In this document: in pieces, positions 5,390-9,883 of the stretch
Layout: each line of letters begins with the position of its first letter
Position numbering within the stretch: position 1 is the stretch's first letter
Assembly: GCA_964549135.1 (NCBI GenBank)
Contig: CAZJUJ010000070.1
Location: 1-9,883 of the forward strand
Length of the DNA stretch: 9,883 bases
Reading direction: 5' to 3'
Origin: RUG563 sp964549135
GTDB lineage: Bacteria; Bacillota; Clostridia; Christensenellales; Aristaeellaceae
Made by a program: the position numbers and the translations under genes
The notes under the pieces: model-generated
Seen by the model: the letters and a program-made list of their open reading frames with translations, nothing else
The model's database searches: none
Told to the model about the DNA's origin: nothing

Positions 5390-6409
5390 ATGTGCATGAA
5401 GGATTACGCCCTGGAATACATTCAGAAGCTGCTTTCCATTCCCTCCCCCACCGGCTTTACCCGGGCCGCCGCCGACTATCTGATGGAAACGCTGACGGCG
5501 CTGGGCTTTGCCCCCAAACGCGCCCTCAAGGGCGGCGTGGCCTGTGAGCTGGGCGGCGAGGGCCATGGCCTTCTGCTTTCCGCCCATGTGGATACCCTGG
5601 GGGCCATGGTGCGCTCCATCAAGGGCAATGGCCGCATCCGCTATACCCATGTGGGCGGCTGGCAGGATACCACCGTGGAAACGGAAAACTGCCTGGTGCA
5701 TACAAGGGATGGCCGCGCCTACAGCGGCACCGTGCAATCCACCCGGGCCAGCCAGCATGTTTTCCCCGGCATGGGCGCAGAGGCCCGCAGCGAGGAAAAT
5801 ATGGAAATCGTGCTGGATGAATATGTGAAAAGCGCCCAGGATGTGGAAGCCCTGGGCATCGAAACGGGCTGCTATATTTCCTGGGATCCCCGCACGGTGC
5901 TTACCGAAAGCGGATACCTCAAAAGCCGCCATCTGGATGACAAGGCCAGCGCCGGGGTGCTGCTGGCGCTGGCGCGGATGGTTTCGGAGGGCAGAATTGT
6001 TTTGAAGCGCCGGGTGTGCATCCTCTTTACCGTGTTTGAAGAGGTGGGCCATGGCTGCTCCATCACCGTGCCCCAGGGGATTGAGGATATGCTGGTGGTG
6101 GATATGGGCTGCGTGGGGGATGATCTCAAATGCGATGAAACCATGGTTTCCATCTGCGTCAAGGATTCCTCCGGCCCCTTCCATTATGAATTCACCGGCG
6201 AATTGATCGCCGCCGCCAAGGCAAACGGCATCGGCTATGCCGCCGATGTTTACCCCTCCTATTCCTCCGACAGCGCCGCCGCCCTGCGCGCCGGAAATGA
6301 TGTGCGCTTTGCCCTCATCGGCCCGGGGGTTTTTGCCTCCCATGGCTATGAGCGCACCCATGTCAAGGGCATTGAAAACACCTGCCGGCTGCTGATGACC
6401 TGCGTCTGA
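5390..6409 (+). CDS. M42 family metallopeptidase (339 aa)
   Basis: M42 enzymes are cytoplasmic di-metal aminopeptidases that usually form large hollow complexes and trim peptides. The metal and catalytic residues are visible: His66 and Asp68 in AHVDTLG, the bridging Asp in HLDDKAS (183/184), Glu217-Glu218 in EEVGHG, Asp238 in VDMG, and a C-terminal His in SHGYERTH (318 or 324). The length is typical. The ATG at 5390 is used because AAGGAG (5375-5380) ends 9 nt before it; a second in-frame ATG at 5396 is less well spaced. The gene lies 30 nt after the MATE gene and 79 nt before the GTPase, with no terminator on either side, so co-transcription is likely. The 79-nt gap carries a direct repeat GCACGCAGCA (6418-6427 and 6463-6472) of unknown meaning. 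The substrate is unknown. Confidence 0.92.
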   Translation: MCMKDYALEYIQKLLSIPSPTGFTRAAADYLMETLTALGFAPKRALKGGVACELGGEGHGLLLSAHVDTLGAMVRSIKGNGRIRYTHVGGWQDTTVETENCLVHTRDGRAYSGTVQSTRASQHVFPGMGAEARSEENMEIVLDEYVKSAQDVEALGIETGCYISWDPRTVLTESGYLKSRHLDDKASAGVLLALARMVSEGRIVLKRRVCILFTVFEEVGHGCSITVPQGIEDMLVVDMGCVGDDLKCDETMVSICVKDSSGPFHYEFTGELIAAAKANGIGYAADVYPSYSSDSAAALRAGNDVRFALIGPGVFASHGYERTHVKGIENTCRLLMTCV

Positions 6410-6488
6410 GCGGGCCGGCACGCAGCACAGGGGATACAGCATACACCCCGCCATAGGATACCGCACGCAGCAAGGATGAGATTTGCCG

Positions 6489-9128
6489 ATGCAGAAACAG
6501 CCGCTGATTCTGGGCCTGCTGGCCCATGTGGACGCAGGAAAAACCACCCTTTCGGAAGCCATGCTCTACGCCGGCGGCGAATTGCGCCGTCTGGGGCGGG
6601 TGGATCATGGGGATGCCTTTCTGGATACCGATATCCAGGAAAGGGAGCGGGGCATTACCATTTTTTCCAAGCAGGCCCTGCTGAAATGGAAAAAATGCGA
6701 TATTACCCTGATGGATACCCCCGGCCATGTGGATTTTTCCAGCGAAATGGAGCGCACGCTCCAGGTATTGGATGGGGCGGTGCTGCTCATCAGCGGCGCG
6801 GACGGCGTGCAGGGCCATACCCTGACCCTCTGGCGGCTTTTGCAGCAGTATCAGATTCCCACCTTTCTTTTCATCAATAAAATGGATCGCCCGGATACCG
6901 ACCGGGAAAAGCTGATGGAGGAAATGAAGGCGCAGCTTTCGGATGGCTGCGTGGATTTTTCCCGGCCGGAATTCATGGAGCAGATTGCCCTCTGCTCCGA
7001 GGATGCGCTGACCCATTTTCTCCAGTACGGCCTGGTATCCGACGGGCTGATTTCCGCCCTCATTGCGCGGCGGCAGCTCTTCCCCTGCTTTTTCGGCTCG
7101 GCCCTGAAAATGGAGGGGATTGACGCCCTGCTGGACGGGCTTGTCCGCTATGCGCCCCGGCCCCAGTATCCCCAGGAATTCGGGGCGCGGGTATACAAAA
7201 TCGCCCGGGATCCCCAGGGGGCCCGGCTCACCTATCTTAAAATCACCGGCGGGCAGCTGAAAACCCGGGATCTGATCACCAATCGCCGGGAGGATACGCC
7301 CCCGGAGCAAATCTGGGCCGAAAAAATCGGCCAGATCCGCCTCTATTCCGGGGCCCGCTTTCAGACGGCGGAGAGCGTTTCCGCCGGCAGCGTCTGCGCC
7401 GTTACCGGCCTTTCCATGACCCGCTGCGGCGAGGGCCTGGGCCGGGAAAGGGAGGAGCATTCGCCGCTGCTGGCCCCGGTGTTTACCTATCAGGTGCTTT
7501 TGCCCCAGGGCTTTGATGCCCATACCGCCCTGAAATACCTGCGCCAGATGGAGGAAGAGGATCCCCAATTGCATGTGGTCTGGCAGGAGCGGCTCAGGGA
7601 AATCCATGTGCAGCTCATGGGCGAGGTGCAGCTGGAGATCATCCGCCGCCAGCTTCAGGATCGCTTCGGGCTTTCGGTTGCCTTTGGCGCGGGCAGCATC
7701 CTCTACCGGGAAACCATCCAAAATACGGTGGAGGGCGTGGGGCATTATGAGCCCCTGCGGCATTATGCCGAGGTGCATCTGCTGATGGAGCCCCTGCCCC
7801 CCGGCAGCGGGCTGAAATTCCTTTCCCGCTGCCCGGAGGATGCATTGGATCGCAATTGGCAGCGGCTGATTGACACCCATCTGCGGGAGCGCACGCATCT
7901 GGGGGTGCTGACCGGCTCGCCCATTACGGATATGAAAATCACGCTGCTTGCCGGGCGCGCCCATTTAAAGCATACCGAGGGCGGGGATTTCCGCCAGGCC
8001 ACCTATCGCGCCGTGCGCCAGGGGCTGATGCAGGCAGAATCCGTGCTGCTGGAGCCCTGGTATCAGCTGCAGTTGGAATTGCCTGCCGATTGCCTGGGCC
8101 GGGCCATGAATGATCTGCAGCAGATGGGCGGCGATTTTGATCCCCCGGAGACCCGGGGGGATACGGTGCTGCTGCGGGGCAGCGCGCCCGTCAGCCGCGC
8201 CCGGCATTACGCCCGGGAGGTGGCGGCCTATACCCGGGGCCGGGGCAGGCTCAGCTGCACCCTCAAGGGCTACGCCCCCTGCGCGGATCAGCAGGCCGTA
8301 ATAGCCCGAATCGGCTATGATCCCCTCCGGGATCTGGATCATCCCGCCGATTCCATTTTCTGCGCTCATGGGGCGGGCTTTACGGTCAGATGGGATGAAG
8401 TGAAAAGCTACATGCATATTCAGACCGGCTTTGGGGAAACGCGCATATCTGCCGCCGCTCAGGCAGCCGCGCCCCGGGCGGCCAGGGGCTATCGGGATTC
8501 CGCCGAGGAGGAGCGGGAGCTGCAGGCCATTTTTGAGCGCACCTACGGCCCCATCCGGGATCGCTCCCTCATGGACAGGCCCCGCTACGCCCAGGAAAAA
8601 TCCGCCCCGCTCCCCCCGCTTGAGCCGCAGACGGAATATCTGCTGGTAGATGGCTACAACATCATTTTCGCCTGGGAGGAATTAAAGGAGGCCGCCCGGC
8701 TGAATCTGGAGCATGCCCGGGGGCTATTGGCCGATCTTTTATGCAATTATCAGGGGGCCAGGGGCTGCCAGGTCATTCTGGTCTTTGATGCCTACAAGGT
8801 GGCCCATAATCCCGGCACGGTGGAAAAATATCATCAGATTGATGTGGTCTATACCAAGGAGGCCGAAACGGCGGACAGCTACATCGAAAAGCTATCCTAC
8901 GAAATCGGGAAAAAGCATCGGGTGCGGGTGGCCACCTCGGATGGGCTGGAGCAGATCATTATTCTGGGCAATGGCGCGCTGCGGGTATCCGCTCAGGAAT
9001 TCCGAAAGGAAATGGAGCAGGTGCAGGGCGAAATCGCCCGTTTCCTGCAGGAAAATAATCGCGCCCTGCCCTCCGATGCCATGGATCGCGCCATCCGCGA
9101 GGCATGGCGCAAAAAACATGAAAAATAG
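6489..9128 (+). CDS. TetM-like translational GTPase fused to a C-terminal NYN (Rae1/YacP-like) ribonuclease domain (879 aa)
   Basis: The first ~650 residues are an EF-G-like GTPase of the TetM/TetO ribosomal-protection group. The G motifs are AHVDAGKT (12-19), RGIT (54-57), DTPGH (76-80), NKMD (130-133) and GSAL (203-206). Domain IV carries a TetM-like stretch, GRAHLKHTEGGDFRQATYRA (about 489-508). After a charged linker (about 655-712) a complete NYN/PIN-like domain follows (about 715-850): LLVDGYN (Asp721), VFDAY (Asp767), ETADSYIEK (Asp796) and ATSDG (Asp818). This closely resembles Rae1 (YacP), which in Bacillus subtilis cleaves mRNA in the ribosomal A site. TetM itself is about 640 aa and lacks this tail. 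Frame and sequence continue without a break, so it is a real fusion. ATG 6489 is preferred; an in-frame TTG at 6483 is better spaced from AAGGA (6472-6476) and remains possible. It is the last gene of the operon, closed by the terminator at 9150-9177. Tetracycline resistance is not implied. Confidence 0.9.
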   Translation: MQKQPLILGLLAHVDAGKTTLSEAMLYAGGELRRLGRVDHGDAFLDTDIQERERGITIFSKQALLKWKKCDITLMDTPGHVDFSSEMERTLQVLDGAVLLISGADGVQGHTLTLWRLLQQYQIPTFLFINKMDRPDTDREKLMEEMKAQLSDGCVDFSRPEFMEQIALCSEDALTHFLQYGLVSDGLISALIARRQLFPCFFGSALKMEGIDALLDGLVRYAPRPQYPQEFGARVYKIARDPQGARLTYLKITGGQLKTRDLITNRREDTPPEQIWAEKIGQIRLYSGARFQTAESVSAGSVCAVTGLSMTRCGEGLGREREEHSPLLAPVFTYQVLLPQGFDAHTALKYLRQMEEEDPQLHVVWQERLREIHVQLMGEVQLEIIRRQLQDRFGLSVAFGAGSILYRETIQNTVEGVGHYEPLRHYAEVHLLMEPLPPGSGLKFLSRCPEDALDRNWQRLIDTHLRERTHLGVLTGSPITDMKITLLAGRAHLKHTEGGDFRQATYRAVRQGLMQAESVLLEPWYQLQLELPADCLGRAMNDLQQMGGDFDPPETRGDTVLLRGSAPVSRARHYAREVAAYTRGRGRLSCTLKGYAPCADQQAVIARIGYDPLRDLDHPADSIFCAHGAGFTVRWDEVKSYMHIQTGFGETRISAAAQAAAPRAARGYRDSAEEERELQAIFERTYGPIRDRSLMDRPRYAQEKSAPLPPLEPQTEYLLVDGYNIIFAWEELKEAARLNLEHARGLLADLLCNYQGARGCQVILVFDAYKVAHNPGTVEKYHQIDVVYTKEAETADSYIEKLSYEIGKKHRVRVATSDGLEQIIILGNGALRVSAQEFRKEMEQVQGEIARFLQENNRALPSDAMDRAIREAWRKKHEK

Positions 9129-9149
9129 GCGCGGCGCTGGCTGCGCCCC

Positions 9150-9177
9150 GGCCTTTCGCACGGCGAAGGGCCTTTTT
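9150..9177 (+). terminator. Strong intrinsic terminator of the MATE-M42-GTPase operon
   Basis: GGCCTTTCGC (9150-9159), loop ACG, GCGAAGGGCC (9163-9172): ten pairs with one G-T wobble, followed by five T (9173-9177). It starts 22 nt after the GTPase stop codon. Confidence 0.9.
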
Positions 9178-9233
9178 CATGCGCCAAAGACACCCCCTGC
9201 CACTTTTTTGACACCCTGCGTTCTTCCATTGTT

Positions 9234-9270
9234 TTTTTCCATAAACGGCAGGAATTTTTCCATGAACGGC
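9234..9270 (+). repeat. Direct repeat upstream of hpf, 21-bp period
   Basis: TTTTTCCATAAACGGC (9234-9249) recurs as TTTTTCCATGAACGGC (9255-9270), 15 of 16 bases identical, with starts 21 bp apart (two helical turns). The second copy fills the spacer of the sigma-H-like promoter. It could be a regulator's binding site. Confidence 0.55.
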
Positions 9271-9276
9271 GAATAT
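9248..9276 (+). promoter_or_regulatory. Sigma-H-like promoter of hpf
   Basis: GCAGGAATT (9248-9256), 11 bp, GGCGAATAT (9268-9276) fits the Bacillus sigma-H consensus RnAGGAwWW-N11-12-RnnGAATww at every specified base. The hpf gene of B. subtilis (yvyD) is known to use sigma-H and sigma-B, so the match is biologically sensible. A TTGACA at 9208-9213 has no -10 partner at a proper distance. Confidence 0.6.
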
Positions 9277-9308
9277 AGGGGGTAGAGAGCGAGAGAGTGA
9301 AGAAAAAT

Positions 9309-9327
9309 AACCGGAGGGCCTCCGGTT
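9309..9327. promoter_or_regulatory. Palindrome in the hpf leader
   Basis: AACCGGAGG and CCTCCGGTT form a perfect 9-bp inverted repeat around one central G, ending 10 nt before the ribosome-binding site of hpf. In the hpf mRNA it gives a compact hairpin that could affect translation or stability. On the opposite strand it is followed by ATTTTTCTT, so it could also stop minus-strand transcription. Confidence 0.5.
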
Positions 9328-9351
9328 CATCATCATGAGAGGAGTGTTTCT

Positions 9352-9883
9352 ATGAAAACCAGCATCACCGCCAAGAACATGGTCGTCACCCCGGGCATTA
9401 CCAACCGGATCACCAAAAAAACCGCTACCATGGAAAGGTATCTGAAGCCGGATACGGAAATGTTCGTCCGCCTGCGCAAGGAAAGGGATGAGCGCATCTG
9501 CGAAATCACCGTGCCTATGAACGGCGTGACCCTCCGCGCAGAATCCTCCAGTAAGGATAATCTCTTTATGTCTATCGATAGCGCCCTGGCCAAGCTGGAA
9601 CGCCAGATCCTCCGCCACCGCACCAAGCTGGAAAAGCGCCTGCGGGAGGATGCCTACCGGGATGAAACCCCCGAATTTATCGAGGATATCGCCGCCTATG
9701 GCACCGAGGCGCGCAAGGTCGTCCGTACAAAAACCTTCCCCGTCCGCCCCATGGCCGTGGAGGATGCTATCCTCCAGATGGAACTGCTGGGCCATTCCTT
9801 CTTCGTGTTCGTGAATATCGAAACCGAACGCACCAATGTCCTCTATCTGCGCAAGGACGGAAACCTGGGCCTGATGGTGCCCG
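9352..9883 (+). CDS. hpf: Long-form ribosome hibernation-promoting factor, 3' end outside window
   Basis: Long HPF binds the 30S decoding centre in starved cells and pairs two 70S ribosomes into inactive 100S dimers. The N-terminal domain (about residues 1-100) has the S30AE/RaiA pattern, beginning MKTSITAKNMVVTPGIT and containing SIDSALAKLERQI. After a linker, the C-terminal dimerisation domain is nearly complete: RTKTFPVRPMAVEDAILQM, ELLGHSFFVFVNIET and NVLYLRKDGNLGLM, which is a near-invariant family signature. The 177 codons present stop at the window edge, probably a few residues before the natural end. The ATG follows AGAGGAG (9338-9344) with 7-nt spacing. A terminator separates it from the upstream operon, and it has its own sigma-H-like promoter, a direct repeat and a leader hairpin. 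Identity is very secure. Confidence 0.96.
   Translation, partial: MKTSITAKNMVVTPGITNRITKKTATMERYLKPDTEMFVRLRKERDERICEITVPMNGVTLRAESSSKDNLFMSIDSALAKLERQILRHRTKLEKRLREDAYRDETPEFIEDIAAYGTEARKVVRTKTFPVRPMAVEDAILQMELLGHSFFVFVNIETERTNVLYLRKDGNLGLMVP

Noticed and set aside
4448..6562. 704-codon minus-strand frame opposite the MATE and M42 genes
   Set aside because: It is rich in His/Gly/Ala, as expected from antisense of GC-rich codons, and overlaps two clear genes on plus.
6363..7964. 533-codon minus-strand frame opposite the GTPase
   Set aside because: It is antisense shadow of a well-recognised translational GTPase and has no family resemblance.
6489..9128. Annotation as a tetracycline-resistance gene
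   Set aside because: It is a divergent homologue with an added nuclease domain and belongs to a chromosomal operon; resistance cannot be inferred from the family alone.
9208..9213. TTGACA as a sigma-A -35 box for hpf
   Set aside because: At 16-18 bp downstream there is only a T run and nothing like TATAAT.
8959..9795. 278-codon minus-strand frame spanning the GTPase end and hpf
   Set aside because: It crosses a strong plus-strand terminator and two recognised genes, so it is a shadow.

Overview
The window looks like chromosomal DNA of a moderately GC-rich Bacillota, most likely a Clostridia-type bacterium. It carries RNase Y, a long-form hibernation-promoting factor, a Rae1/YacP-like NYN domain, strong AGGAGG-type ribosome-binding sites and sigma-A promoters close to consensus. 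Genus and species cannot be told from the sequence.

Layout, left to right. (1) 1-1012, minus: 5' two-thirds of rny (RNase Y), running off the left edge. (2) 1013-1337, minus: a long region upstream of rny with its own strong promoter (TTGACA-N17-TAAAAT) and a good intrinsic terminator about 60 nt before the rny start codon. It encodes either an independent structured RNA of about 230 nt or an attenuated rny leader. (3) 1338-1536: a T/C-run-rich stretch without genes. (4) 1537-2040: a CRISPR array of eight identical 33-nt repeats and seven unique 33-36-nt spacers. (5) 2041-2247: about 200 nt with two opposing promoter-like sequences, a nested hairpin and plus-strand terminators. (6) 2248-3792, minus: a 514-aa TnpB/Cas12-like RuvC nuclease, read from a perfect consensus promoter and a TTG start. 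(7) 3853-3932: a divergent promoter region with a degenerate copy of the CRISPR repeat lying between the two promoters. (8) 3965-9128, plus: a probable operon of a MATE transporter, an M42 metallopeptidase and a TetM-like translational GTPase fused to a C-terminal NYN ribonuclease domain, closed by a strong terminator. (9) 9234-9883, plus: hpf with a sigma-H-like promoter, running off the right edge.

The main discovery candidate is (2)-(7): a compact CRISPR locus whose only protein is a TnpB-derived effector without the usual zinc-finger cysteines and with no cas1/cas2 in the window. It fits a type V-U-like system. Effector, array (in the preferred reading) and the structured RNA would all be on the minus strand, each with its own promoter. 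The structured RNA carries two copies of CTTTGCC, the complement of the last seven bases of the minus-oriented repeat, so it is a candidate tracrRNA. The array strand is not settled and both readings are recorded. The second item of interest is the fusion of a ribosome-protection GTPase to a domain resembling the ribosome-associated endonuclease Rae1.
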